Source: Pseudocolwellia sp. AS88 (GTDB taxonomy: Bacteria > Pseudomonadota > Gammaproteobacteria > Enterobacterales > Alteromonadaceae). From it: a DNA stretch of 64,000 nucleotides. This document shows, piece after piece, positions 19,505-28,132 of this stretch. Numbering within the stretch: position 1 is the first letter of the stretch; the number at the start of each line of letters is the position of its first letter. Under the pieces are notes generated by a model. That model was not told the origin of the DNA. It saw only the letters and a list, made by a program, of their open reading frames with translations, and searched no databases. A program made the translations under genes and the position numbers. The stretch is taken from positions 62,001 to 126,000 of the forward strand of contig NZ_JAUPEC010000001.1 in the NCBI RefSeq assembly GCF_030551755.1, given 5' to 3'.

Positions 19505-20497
19505 ATGAAAAAATGGTATTTTTCAGATAATGGTCAAGTTTCAGGGCCATTCAATATAAATGATGCGCTCAAGTTACTCGCTAATAACAATGATCTGTAT
19601 GGTTGGAATCCTTCTTTTAGTCAATGGTTACCTGTTACCCAAATACCTGAGCTAAGCAGCTTAACGTCTGAAGTTAAACCTGTAACCCAAATTTCTAAAG
19701 AATTAATTGAGAAGTTTGTCTCTAAAAAAAGAGACTTGAACAAAAAAGTTAAATTAATTGATGAAATGATCAAAAAATCTAAAAGTAATCTTAGTGCTTT
19801 TGAGCAGATAATTATCAAATATAATAGTTTAACTGAAAGTTTATCATCAGATGTTAAAGCTAACATTCTACCTATTGAGAAGAAAAAGAATTTAATTTCA
19901 AAACAATTAGTAGAGTTAACTAGAGCTGCTGATATAGCTAAACATGAGATCATCGATGTAGTTAAAGAGTTTGGGGATCTTGTTTTAAGCAAGACATCCA
20001 CTGGTTCTGATGAATTATCTACATTAGGTGAGCTTCCAGAATTATCTAAAGTAGAAGAAAGAAAACAATTTACATCACAAAGTATTATAAAAACGAATGA
20101 TGTATCTGTTAGTAAAACGACAATTCATAACCAAGTTCAACCGACTCCTGTAAGTTCACCTTCTATTACTAATGAATCGATTATTTTGGAAGACCAACAA
20201 ACTCATAATCAATTAGATCAAAGTCAATTAGAACCAAATCAAGAGCATAAAACTACAACATCAACGACACAAGAATCAAGTGCTGTCGAGCATAAGAGCT
20301 TTCATGATGTAAAAAGTCGTTTGAAGTCAGTTTTTACAGCAAAAACAGATGAGACCTCCTTAAGTTTGTCTGAGCAATTAAAAAGAAGCAGTATTCCAGC
20401 TGATGATGAAGTAGTTTTTGTTGATGAAGAAAACAATAATGCTTTGCTCGAAGAAGCTGAACAAAAGAAAAAAAGAAGAAGACGTAGACGATTTTAG
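19505..20497 (+). CDS. GYF_2 domain protein with coiled coil and Arg-rich tail
   Basis: A 330-residue paralogue of the preceding protein. The GYF_2 domain covers residues 1-50 (KKWYFSDNGQVSGPFNIND, LYGWNPSFSQWLPVTQI), followed by a coiled coil (about 70-160), a low-complexity Ser/Thr/Gln-rich linker, and a highly basic C-terminus (KKKRRRRRRF). The Arg tail could bind nucleic acid or membrane; that is inference. A terminator follows at 20518. I know of no characterised homologue. Confidence 0.78.
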   Translation: MKKWYFSDNGQVSGPFNINDALKLLANNNDLYGWNPSFSQWLPVTQIPELSSLTSEVKPVTQISKELIEKFVSKKRDLNKKVKLIDEMIKKSKSNLSAFEQIIIKYNSLTESLSSDVKANILPIEKKKNLISKQLVELTRAADIAKHEIIDVVKEFGDLVLSKTSTGSDELSTLGELPELSKVEERKQFTSQSIIKTNDVSVSKTTIHNQVQPTPVSSPSITNESIILEDQQTHNQLDQSQLEPNQEHKTTTSTTQESSAVEHKSFHDVKSRLKSVFTAKTDETSLSLSEQLKRSSIPADDEVVFVDEENNNALLEEAEQKKKRRRRRRF

Positions 20498-20517
20498 TCA
20501 TCAATATGTTTAATTGT

Positions 20518-20545
20518 AAAAAGAGAGTGTAAACTCTCTTTTTTT
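20518..20545 (+). terminator. Intrinsic terminator after GYF_2 pair
   Basis: An 11-base inverted repeat (20518-20528 and 20533-20543) with a four-base loop GTAA and a T run. Confidence 0.88.
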
Positions 20546-20718
20546 ATGAAATGAATTAAAGTTGCAATATTGATGGAACTCTTGAGGATAATGTAAGAGA
20601 AGTTATTTGTGTTTATAATAATACCTTTAAAAGTATCGAATAATTGGCCAATAAGTCGTATTCACAAAAATGGGAAAACAATAAAGATAAACGATAAATA
20701 GCTTGTCTCGTTCTATGC

Positions 20719-20960
20719 TAATTAACCTCAACTCGGAATAATGAATGTCATAACATTCAATAAAAATAATTATTTATTAATAGATTAAAGAAACATCAGA
20801 GTACTTCACATGTAATATGATAACTCAATATTGATAGTTTTATGCCTAGCAAGGCGGATTTGTGTACCCAATAGCTGGCTATTGGTAACGAATACAACGA
20901 TGTTAGGCTTAAAAATAGCTTATTGAGTAACTTTGCTTATCCCGAGCTGAGGTTAATTAA
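20719..20960. mobile_element. MITE-like element, copy 1
   Basis: About 240 bases bounded by imperfect terminal inverted repeats: TAATTAACCTCAACTCGG on the left (from 20719) and its inverse with CTCAGCTCGGG on the right (to about 20958). Inside is a palindrome CCAATAGCTGGCTATTGG (20868-20885) and a flanking AAGGCG...TTAGGC block. There is no reading frame of note. A related element of similar size is at 30506-30753. The right end runs into the stop codon of argP. Confidence 0.75.
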
Positions 20961-21850
20961 CTTAAAATATTACTTCCTTGTTCAATAATGTTATCTGAAA
21001 ACTTCTTAAATACCCCTTTCACTAATGACCATCTATGCCAATACAGTGTTTGATTTATCTGTTTTTTAGGAAGAAGATTGATGAGCTTTCCTTCTTTTAA
21101 TTCATCTTTTATCTGTAATTCAGCTATTAAACAATAAGCCAACCCTTGTTTAGCGAAATTAACGAAAGCTTCTGAAGAATGAATTATGTGGCAAGGATAA
21201 CTACCTTGCAGCAAACCAAATTCTTTTTTAATAAACTCTATATGCATCATATCTTTGCTATCGAATAATAAGCCTGGTGCTTTCAATAATGCATCTTTAT
21301 TAACACCTTTTTTGAAATGTTTGTCTCTGAAATCTGGAGAAGCCACCAAAACATAATTCATATTTCCTAGCTTATCTACAACACATCCAGGAAGCGCTGT
21401 TGCTTGTGTACTTATGGCACCAAAAACTTCACCATTCTTTAATTTATAAATGGTATTGGTTTCATTTGTAACTTCTAAGTTGAGCTCAATATTATGTGTT
21501 TGTATTAACTTTGCTAATGCTGGAATTAACCAAGTTGCTAAACTATCAGCATTTGTCGCTAATGAGATTGTTAAAGGGGAAATTAGATCTTCAGGATAAA
21601 TATGTGGCAATAAATCAGCTTCTAATTGTTGAACCTGATAATAATGGTTAAGTAATTTTTTACCTATTTCTGTAGCTCTTAGCGGTGTGCTTCTAATCAA
21701 TACCGGTTGAGATACAAGTTGCTCAAGTTGTTTTATTCGTTGCGAAACCGCTGATTGAGTTAAATATAAAAACTCAGCGGCTTTATCAAAACTTTCATAT
21801 TTAATTACCATATTAAAGGCATGTAATAGTTTGTAATCTATATTTTTCAT
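20957..21850 (-). CDS. argP: LysR-type regulator ArgP (IciA)
   Basis: A 297-residue LysR-type regulator. The winged-helix region reads DYKLLHAF then LTQSAVSQRIKQLEQ, the signature of ArgP, followed by a substrate-binding domain. E. coli ArgP senses arginine and lysine and activates the exporter gene argO. Here argO is transcribed divergently from the 103-base intergenic region, which supports the call. The stop codon lies within the terminal repeat of the adjacent MITE-like element. Confidence 0.88.
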   Translation of the reverse strand: MKNIDYKLLHAFNMVIKYESFDKAAEFLYLTQSAVSQRIKQLEQLVSQPVLIRSTPLRATEIGKKLLNHYYQVQQLEADLLPHIYPEDLISPLTISLATNADSLATWLIPALAKLIQTHNIELNLEVTNETNTIYKLKNGEVFGAISTQATALPGCVVDKLGNMNYVLVASPDFRDKHFKKGVNKDALLKAPGLLFDSKDMMHIEFIKKEFGLLQGSYPCHIIHSSEAFVNFAKQGLAYCLIAELQIKDELKEGKLINLLPKKQINQTLYWHRWSLVKGVFKKFSDNIIEQGSNILS

Positions 21851-21953
21851 AATGATAATTAATTTTTCTAATGTATGATAAATATTATTAATTATATTTA
21901 TGTTTAGTTAAAGGTTAATCTCACGATAATTATTTTTAAGAGTAAAATTTAAT

Positions 21954-22571
21954 ATGGTATTTTCAGCGATGTTACAAGGTGTTCTATTGGGTGCAGGAAT
22001 GATAATTCCGATTGGAGCTCAAAATGCTTATCTGTTAGGTCAAGGAATTAACCGCAATCATCATATACTTGCTGCAACGTTATGTATTATTTGTGATGTT
22101 ACGCTTATTTTAGCTGGTATATTTGGAGCTAGTGTTCTAATTAATAGCAATGAACTTCTCATGAAAATAATAACGTGGGGAGGAGTTATGTTTTTATTTG
22201 TTTATGGGGCTTTATCTTTTAAAGCTTTTTGGAATAATCAATATGAAAAGTCTACCAAACAAGCCTTGTTTAAAAGTAGAAAAGTCGTTATCGCCACAAC
22301 ACTCGCTGTTACTTTATTAAACCCACATGTTTATATCGATACGGTAATGATCTTAGGCACTGTTGGTGGTCAGTTTTCAGGTGATGCTCGTACTGCTTTC
22401 GCATTAGGAACTATTTTAGCTTCTATCATGTGGTTTTATGCTTTAGTTGTTGGTGCAGCCAAAATGGGACCTTTGTTATCAAAACCTAAAATATTAAGAG
22501 GAATCGACTTTTTCGTAGCATGTATTATGTGGTTTATTGCTTGGTCTTTGTATTCAAATACACTTCATTAG
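21954..22571 (+). CDS. argO: Arginine exporter ArgO (LysE/RhtB superfamily)
   Basis: A 205-residue inner-membrane protein with about six hydrophobic segments that exports arginine or other basic amino acids. The N-terminal block LLGAGMIIPIGAQNAYLL and WGGVMFLFVYGALSFKAF match E. coli ArgO, and NPHVYIDT with LG-rich segments is typical of the LysE family. It is divergent from argP, its presumed activator. A DJ-1/PfpI gene follows 40 bases later and may be cotranscribed. Confidence 0.88.
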   Translation: MVFSAMLQGVLLGAGMIIPIGAQNAYLLGQGINRNHHILAATLCIICDVTLILAGIFGASVLINSNELLMKIITWGGVMFLFVYGALSFKAFWNNQYEKSTKQALFKSRKVVIATTLAVTLLNPHVYIDTVMILGTVGGQFSGDARTAFALGTILASIMWFYALVVGAAKMGPLLSKPKILRGIDFFVACIMWFIAWSLYSNTLH

Positions 22572-22611
22572 TTCTTATTTTAAAGATGATATTTATTGGT
22601 TAGGAAAACAT

Positions 22612-23193
22612 ATGATTAATATAGGAATTTATATTTATAATAATGCTGAAGTATTAGACTTTTCAGGTCCGTTTGAAGTATTTACAACAGCGGAAAGAAT
22701 ATCAGAGAAACCAGTATTTAATACGTTTTTAATTAACCAAAATGATAGAATAGTTAAAGCCAGATCAAATTTTAAACTTATACCCGATTATCAAATTAAT
22801 AATCATCCAAAAATAGATCTATTAATAATCGTTGGTGGCGATCATACAAACGAATTGAACAAAAAACAGGTTACTGATTGGATTTTAGATCAAAGCACGA
22901 AAGTTCAAATAGTTGCTTCTGTTTGCACTGGTGTATTTTTATTAGCTAAAGCGGGTGTTATTTATGATCATGAAGTAACAACACATTGGGAAGATATTAA
23001 CGACTTACAAATACAATATCCGAAGCTTAGAGTTAAACAAGATGTTCGCTGGGTTGAACAAGGAAAGATAATCACTTCTGGTGGTATTTCTGCTGGAATT
23101 GATATGAGTCTTCATTTAGTAAAATTAATGAGTTCACATCAGCATGCAATAGCGACAGCTAAGCAAATGGAATTTTGTTGGTCTGGTTTATAA
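22612..23193 (+). CDS. DJ-1/PfpI family protein (class I glutamine amidotransferase-like)
   Basis: A 193-residue cytoplasmic protein. The ATG at 22612 has a GGAAAA ribosome site and starts the fold directly (MINIGIYIYNNAEVLDFSGP), so longer versions that begin inside argO are rejected. Conserved features are the acidic residue in DFSGPFEVF, the nucleophile-elbow Cys in ASVCTGVFLLAKAG, and TSGGISAGIDMSLHL near the C-terminus. The profile resembles isocyanide hydratase-type and AraC-associated PfpI proteins. The substrate is unknown. Confidence 0.85.
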   Translation: MINIGIYIYNNAEVLDFSGPFEVFTTAERISEKPVFNTFLINQNDRIVKARSNFKLIPDYQINNHPKIDLLIIVGGDHTNELNKKQVTDWILDQSTKVQIVASVCTGVFLLAKAGVIYDHEVTTHWEDINDLQIQYPKLRVKQDVRWVEQGKIITSGGISAGIDMSLHLVKLMSSHQHAIATAKQMEFCWSGL

Positions 23194-23219
23194 CTATTGT
23201 TTTATCTACTCAAAACGTA

Positions 23220-24044
23220 TTACAAGCTATCTAACCATTCTTTAGGCGATAAGCCACAGGTTTTTCTAAAGATTCTTGCAAGGGCTGAAGCAGTTTCATA
23301 TCCCACACTGTTTGCGACAAAACTGACACTTTTACCTTGTTTCAATAATGTTTGTGCTACACCTACACGCCAATGTATTAAATATTCATTAGGTGTTTGA
23401 TCAATTACATTCTTGAAAACTTCAGCGAACTTAGACCGCGACATTGCTGCGGTTTCTGCCATTACCTCTAAAGTCCAAGCTTTTTCAGGGGCATTATGTA
23501 TTGCTTGTAATACTTTCTTTAGCTGAGGATGCATCAAACCAGACAACATGCCTTGTGCGAGTTCCCCGTTGTGTAATAAGGAGCGGATCATATTAATAAT
23601 GAATATTTCCATTAAACGATTCATTACTGCTTGCCGACCTTGCTGATCTTCTTCAGATGCTTCTTGAATAATCCAATCGATGTTTGTTTGTAGAAAAGGG
23701 GATTGCTCTAAAGGAAGAATTAAGAGGTCAGGTAAAGTGTCTGCTAATAAACTAGAAGTACTACTTCCATAACTTAATGTTGCACAAATAAGTTCAGCAT
23801 TATCAATTTCTCTCGCTTGTAAACCATGTTTAAGTGGTCTTGGCAGGAATATAAGTGAAGGTTTATCGAGTACAATCTTTTGTTTTTTTAACCCTACAAT
23901 TGATAATGTTCCACTTCTCAACAAGTGAATATGTCCCTCTAAAGCGTTGTCATCTTTGAAACTTGATAAACCACAAAGTTTACCCGTGTAAAAAACTCCA
24001 GCCTGTAAAGTGAAGCGATCAATGATCTGAGAAAGGTGATCCAT
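23220..24044 (-). CDS. AraC-family transcriptional regulator with cupin sensor
   Basis: A 274-residue regulator with an N-terminal cupin-type domain (starting MDHLSQIIDRFTLQAGVFY) and two C-terminal helix-turn-helix motifs (LEVMAETAAMSRSKFAEVF and VSFVANSVGYETASALARI, ending in CGLSPKEW). It is divergent from the YHS/bufferin genes. Two direct repeats TTGGACGAT spaced 21 bases apart lie just upstream of its own start codon, in the position expected for autoregulation and control of the divergent genes. Confidence 0.9.
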   Translation of the reverse strand: MDHLSQIIDRFTLQAGVFYTGKLCGLSSFKDDNALEGHIHLLRSGTLSIVGLKKQKIVLDKPSLIFLPRPLKHGLQAREIDNAELICATLSYGSSTSSLLADTLPDLLILPLEQSPFLQTNIDWIIQEASEEDQQGRQAVMNRLMEIFIINMIRSLLHNGELAQGMLSGLMHPQLKKVLQAIHNAPEKAWTLEVMAETAAMSRSKFAEVFKNVIDQTPNEYLIHWRVGVAQTLLKQGKSVSFVANSVGYETASALARIFRKTCGLSPKEWLDSL

Positions 24045-24051
24045 AGCAGTA

Positions 24052-24081
24052 TTGGACGATATGATTCAAAGTTTGGACGAT
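24052..24081. promoter_or_regulatory. AraC-type operator, two direct repeats
   Basis: TTGGACGAT occurs at 24052-24060 and 24073-24081. The 21-base spacing is two helical turns, the usual layout for AraC-family sites. It begins 8 bases upstream of the AraC start codon and about 95 bases upstream of the YHS gene start. Confidence 0.7.
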
Positions 24082-24174
24082 TGTATCTCACGCTCATAAG
24101 TAACTACACTATTATTTCATTCGTACTTAATACCCAATATTAAATCTATTGAAAATATGAATGAGGAATACATC

Positions 24175-24642
24175 ATGTATAAAACTACTTTAAAAACAAT
24201 TCTAGCGGGTTCAATTTTAGCGGTTAGCAGCTTATCTTTTGCTGCTGATATTGATATGAATGCTGATGCTAATGATTTAGCTATTCAAGGTTATGACCCT
24301 GTAAGTTATTTTTCTAAATCACAACCAACAGTAGGTAATGTTAACTATACTGCAACTTATAAAGGTAGTATTTATCGTTTTAGTTCAGAAGAAAATCGAG
24401 ATACTTTTAAAAGTAGCCCAAGCAAGTATGCTCCTCAATACGGTGGATATTGTGCTTTTGGTGTTTCAATGGAGAAAAAGTTTGATACTGATCCATTAGC
24501 TTGGAAAATTGTTGATAACAAGCTATACCTTAACTTGAACAAAGATGTTCAGAAAAAATGGTTAACGGACGTATCTGGATACCTGAACTCGGCAAATGAA
24601 AATTGGCCTGAAATTAAAGGTGTTGAAGCAAAAGAATTGTAA
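24175..24642 (+). CDS. Secreted YHS domain protein
   Basis: A 155-residue periplasmic protein. The start at 24175 has a GAGGA ribosome site and gives a signal peptide (KTILAGSILAVSSLSFAA). The mature part is a YHS domain: DLAIQGYDPVSYF, then GSIYRFSSEENRDTFK, SKYAPQYGGYCAFGV. YHS domains occur in heavy-metal ATPases and monooxygenases and may bind metal. It lies 75 bases upstream of the bufferin precursor and downstream of an AraC operator, so a role in metal handling with the bufferin genes is likely but not shown. Confidence 0.85.
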   Translation: MYKTTLKTILAGSILAVSSLSFAADIDMNADANDLAIQGYDPVSYFSKSQPTVGNVNYTATYKGSIYRFSSEENRDTFKSSPSKYAPQYGGYCAFGVSMEKKFDTDPLAWKIVDNKLYLNLNKDVQKKWLTDVSGYLNSANENWPEIKGVEAKEL

Positions 24643-24717
24643 TTAATTGAAAGTTACAATCTATTAATACGTTCTAATAGATTGTAAATATTATTTTTAA
24701 CATTAAAGGAAAAAACT

Positions 24718-25005
24718 ATGAGTCATAAATTAGCATTATCAAGCGCATTAGCAGCAGCTTTAACTTTAGGTGCTGTAGCAGACAGTGTAGCTGGCGAAGA
24801 ACGCGTTAAAAAAGAAAAATGTTACGGTGTATCATTAGCAGGCCAAAATGATTGTAGTAATATTGCAGGAACACATTCTTGTGCAGGTCAATCTACAGTA
24901 GATAATGATCCAGGTGAATGGCGCTTAGTTAATAAAGGTTTATGTAAAGTTAAAGGCGGCTTAACAAGTAAAGAAGCTCGCGCAAAAGTTAAAATGCCGT
25001 CTTAA
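24718..25005 (+). CDS. bufA: Bufferin precursor peptide (DUF2282)
   Basis: A 95-residue secreted peptide with an N-terminal signal (ALSSALAAALTLGAVADSVAG). The core has four cysteines (C35, C46, C55, C76) in the DUF2282 pattern KCYGV, NDCSN, HSCAG, LCKV. Members of this family are ribosomally made peptides whose Cys residues are converted to thiooxazole-type groups by the MNIO enzyme BufB with BufC, and that then bind and buffer copper in the periplasm. The modification enzyme genes follow directly. It starts after a good ribosome site (AAAGGAAA). Confidence 0.88.
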   Translation: MSHKLALSSALAAALTLGAVADSVAGEERVKKEKCYGVSLAGQNDCSNIAGTHSCAGQSTVDNDPGEWRLVNKGLCKVKGGLTSKEARAKVKMPS

Positions 25006-25036
25006 TTTTATTTGATGTTTCTGGAGTATACCTTTG

Positions 25037-26059
25037 ATGAATGATGATCTTAAAAAAACATCAAAACTCCCCTTAATTGGTGTGGGTTTAAGGCATGAAC
25101 ATTATGATGAAGCCTTGAATACTCCAGCTAACATTGACTTTATTGAAGTGCATGCAGAGAATTTTTTTGCTGAAGGTGGCGCAAGTCATCAATTGTTCAA
25201 TGATATCAGTCAAAAATATTCAGTAAGCTTACATTCAACATCACTAGGTTTAGGTTCTGCATCGCAAATACCTCTAAAGCAAATTAACCAACTAAACACA
25301 TTAATAAAACGTTGTGATCCTATTTTAGTTTCTGATCATGCGTGTTTTAGTTGGGCGGATATAAATAGCAATCATATACACGGTGGCGATTTATTACCTG
25401 TACCTTTTAACGAAGAAAGCCTTAATTTGATGGCCGCAAATGTTTTACGTGTGCAACGTGTTTTAGGTCGAAAAATACTCATTGAAAACTTATCTGCTTA
25501 TATGGAGTTACCTGGCTCAATTTATAGCGAGAGTGAATTTTTAGTTAATTTGTGTGAACTTACCCAATGTAAGCTGTTAATTGATCTAAATAACTTAGTG
25601 GTTAATGCTACTAATCAAGCACTACTTAGTGGAACCGGAAAGAAGCTTAATGTAGTTGAATACGCCAAGCAGTGGTTAGCTAATATACCTGCTGATATTG
25701 TTGGTGAGTTTCATTTAGCTGGCTGTACACCTGTAGGATCTGATAGTTTGATGATTGATGATCACAGTCGTCCCGTATCTATTAATACATGGGCAATTTA
25801 TCACTTTGCACTCACACGTTTCGGTGCTATTCCTACACTGATTGAGTGGGACGAAAACTTACCGTCTTGGACAACGTTACTTGCTGAAGCTAGTAAAGCT
25901 AAAGATATTGCTAAAATGGTTTTCGGTAACGAGGAAGATACCCGTTTTACCGATATTCTTGATGAAAGTGAATACTTTCTTGGAAGTAGTGAAGATTATA
26001 AATTAGAAGAAATACAGCAAGCAGATGATATCCATTGTATGAGTCATCATCATGCTTGA
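25037..26059 (+). CDS. bufB: Multinuclear non-haem iron oxidase (DUF692), bufferin maturation
   Basis: An MbnB/BufB-type iron enzyme that oxidises Cys residues of the precursor peptide. Conserved metal-ligand blocks are visible: GVGLRHEHYDEAL, FIEVHAENFF, VSLHSTSLGLG, LVSDHACFSW, HIHGGDLLPVP, ILIENLSAYM, LLIDLNNLVVNA, GEFHLAGC and LIEWDENLPSW. I chose the ATG at 25037 over a TTG one codon earlier; GGAG lies about 10 bases upstream. It follows bufA by 31 bases and overlaps bufC by 8 bases. Confidence 0.9.
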   Translation: MNDDLKKTSKLPLIGVGLRHEHYDEALNTPANIDFIEVHAENFFAEGGASHQLFNDISQKYSVSLHSTSLGLGSASQIPLKQINQLNTLIKRCDPILVSDHACFSWADINSNHIHGGDLLPVPFNEESLNLMAANVLRVQRVLGRKILIENLSAYMELPGSIYSESEFLVNLCELTQCKLLIDLNNLVVNATNQALLSGTGKKLNVVEYAKQWLANIPADIVGEFHLAGCTPVGSDSLMIDDHSRPVSINTWAIYHFALTRFGAIPTLIEWDENLPSWTTLLAEASKAKDIAKMVFGNEEDTRFTDILDESEYFLGSSEDYKLEEIQQADDIHCMSHHHA

Positions 26060-26876
26060 TCAGCAACAGAATAAATTATTAGAAGCGATATTTTTAGGTA
26101 ACAGCTTATTTAATCAGTCATCAGAACATGATGTCAAAAATAAAGGTCTTAAAATATATCAGCACAGTTTAATTGCTAACGCTGCTCGTGCTTTATCAAT
26201 AACCTACGCGACGGTACATTCTTATATCGGTAAAAATAGATTTAATACCTTAGTTGCAAAGTATTTAAAAGCTGAACTCAAGCAAGAATACGACTGGGGA
26301 GAGTTTGGTAGTACTTTACCTGGTTTTATTGCAAAACAAGAGCTGAGTAATGCTTATTTGTTGTCGCAAATAGCTAGACTTGATCTTGCATGTCATCAAT
26401 CAGAGCGAAGTAAAGATGTACCTGTTGATTTAACTACATTGAATCTATTAGGTGAAAATGATGCATACCAGTTATATATTAATTTTTGCTCTGGTATAGA
26501 CATAATGCAATCAACATTACCATTAGATGAAATAAATAATACGATCACTAATCTAACTGAAGAAGAACAAATTAATAGTCTTGACGACGTTACTCAGCAG
26601 TTAACTGAGTTCACAACAAAATATAAACTTTCAGATAATGAAGCTGGAAATCTATATAGCTTTATTATTTGGCGTCCAGATTTTCAAGCGCAATACTCAC
26701 GTATATCGACTGATGAATACCTATGGTTTAGTGCGCTCTTGGGTAAAGACACAGAATCAAAAACTTCAATTGGTCAGGCACTTGATGACTTAAATGAAAC
26801 AGATTTTTCATTTGTTGAATGGCTACCTAAAGCAATACAAGAACGACTTATTAATAGTATTACTATACAAAAATAA
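26052..26876 (+). CDS. bufC: BufC/HvfC-like partner of the MNIO enzyme (DUF2063)
   Basis: A 274-residue protein whose N-terminal ~95 residues match the DUF2063 (HvfC/BufC N-terminal) domain: KGLKIYQHSLIANAARALS, then TYATVHSYIGKNRFNTLV and DWGEFGSTLPGFI. The C-terminal half is less conserved and alpha/beta. In known systems the protein binds the precursor and presents it to the MNIO enzyme. The 8-base overlap with bufB indicates translational coupling. Confidence 0.85.
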   Translation: MLDQQQNKLLEAIFLGNSLFNQSSEHDVKNKGLKIYQHSLIANAARALSITYATVHSYIGKNRFNTLVAKYLKAELKQEYDWGEFGSTLPGFIAKQELSNAYLLSQIARLDLACHQSERSKDVPVDLTTLNLLGENDAYQLYINFCSGIDIMQSTLPLDEINNTITNLTEEEQINSLDDVTQQLTEFTTKYKLSDNEAGNLYSFIIWRPDFQAQYSRISTDEYLWFSALLGKDTESKTSIGQALDDLNETDFSFVEWLPKAIQERLINSITIQK

Positions 26877-26932
26877 TAAGTTAATTATAACTACATATAA
26901 TTCATAACTATTCAAATATAAGGCACTTAAAA

Positions 26933-27370
26933 ATGACTATTCTAAAGGTTAGAGATTTTCATAACCAAATTTTAGGTTTTGCAGAATTATTGATTGCACC
27001 TGCATTTCTTTTTACGCGTATATACATAGCGAATATTTTCTTTAAATCAGGCTTAACAAAGTTACGTGATTGGGAATCTACATTAATGCTTTTTGAATAT
27101 GAATATGAAGTGCCTATGCTTTCTTATGAAGTGGCAGCATGGTTAGCAACCGCAGGTGAGTTGATTTTGCCGGTATTATTATTTTTAGGTTTATTCACTC
27201 GACTGTCTGCAATCGGTCTATTTATTGTAAATGCCGTAGCGGTTATTAGTTTAGTTGATATACCTCCAGCAGCATTTAATGAACATGTGTTGTGGGGAAG
27301 TTTAATTGTGATGCTTATTATATTAGGTGGACAACGTTTCTCTTTAGATAGAATGTTAAAAATCACCTAA
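26933..27370 (+). CDS. DoxX family membrane protein
   Basis: A 145-residue inner-membrane protein with four hydrophobic segments. RIYIANIFFKSGLTKLRDW and the region around residues 70-110 (AGELILPVLLFLGLFTRL) are typical of DoxX. DoxX genes regularly end bufferin operons (BufD), which fits its place 56 bases after bufC. It is thought to serve a redox or membrane function in such clusters; the exact role is not known. A hairpin terminator follows at 27405. Confidence 0.85.
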   Translation: MTILKVRDFHNQILGFAELLIAPAFLFTRIYIANIFFKSGLTKLRDWESTLMLFEYEYEVPMLSYEVAAWLATAGELILPVLLFLGLFTRLSAIGLFIVNAVAVISLVDIPPAAFNEHVLWGSLIVMLIILGGQRFSLDRMLKIT

Positions 27371-27404
27371 ATTAGCAACAGGCGTCATCGTTGTTACATT
27401 ACAA

Positions 27405-27437
27405 AAGCAAGCGAGTGCTATGAGCATAAGCTTGCTT
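27405..27437 (+). terminator. Probable terminator after bufferin operon
   Basis: Outer arms AAGCAAGC/GCTTGCTT (27405-27412 and 27430-27437) and inner arms TGCT/AGCA, followed by GTTTATTTTA. The T run is interrupted, so strength is uncertain. Confidence 0.6.
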
Positions 27438-27520
27438 GTTTATTTTATTAACAAAATCTCAACTTATTCAAATTACATATCATTTATAATCTGCTTAAAT
27501 ATATATTAACAATAAGTCTA

Positions 27521-28132
27521 TTAGCTTAACATTTCTTTGAGTTTTTTAGCTTTAACCACATAACGTAAGCTACCTCCTGAACGCATAGCATTAAATGGGT
27601 AACAAGTAATTAATAGTAATTCAGGTTGCCCCATATCTAATAATAATGGTGTTTTATCACTGTCTATAATTTCGATACTTTCAACTTGGTAAACTTGGGT
27701 ATTACCATCAATATCGGCAAGTTTGATCACATCTTCCATTTGCACGTTTTGTAAAAAACTAAAATGAGTATCTCTGTGCCCCGCAACAACAAAAGGCTGA
27801 TTGCTGCTTAATGTTGAGTACTGATGCATAACACCTGCTGAAAATGCCAGAGTTGTTGGATCTGTTCCTTTTAGTAATACCATCGATTTATTTAGTCGTG
27901 CAATATCCATTTTAGCTACTGCTGTAGTATCTGCCCAAGGCCACGGCGGAGAGGCTTCTTTAGTTTTTTGTGTAACTTCCCAACTATAAGCTATTAGTTG
28001 TTGAGATATCCAAGCTTTAGCTGGAAGGTACATACTATGTGCAATAACTAAAAGTGACACTACACATAATATAATCGAACAGAATCTTAATTTTATGTGA
28101 TTGGTAATCATCTGATTAAAGAAAATTTTCAT
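27521..28132 (-). CDS. Class GN sortase
   Basis: A Gram-negative membrane-anchored sortase of 203 residues with an N-terminal membrane segment. The catalytic triad is visible: His119 in AGHRDTHF, Cys177 in LLITCYPF, and Arg190 in GSLRYVV. Such marine sortases process a single dedicated protein encoded next to them, here the vWA protein at 28116-30395, whose gene it overlaps by 17 bases. The two are therefore translationally coupled. Confidence 0.93.
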   Translation of the reverse strand: MKIFFNQMITNHIKLRFCSIILCVVSLLVIAHSMYLPAKAWISQQLIAYSWEVTQKTKEASPPWPWADTTAVAKMDIARLNKSMVLLKGTDPTTLAFSAGVMHQYSTLSSNQPFVVAGHRDTHFSFLQNVQMEDVIKLADIDGNTQVYQVESIEIIDSDKTPLLLDMGQPELLLITCYPFNAMRSGGSLRYVVKAKKLKEMLS

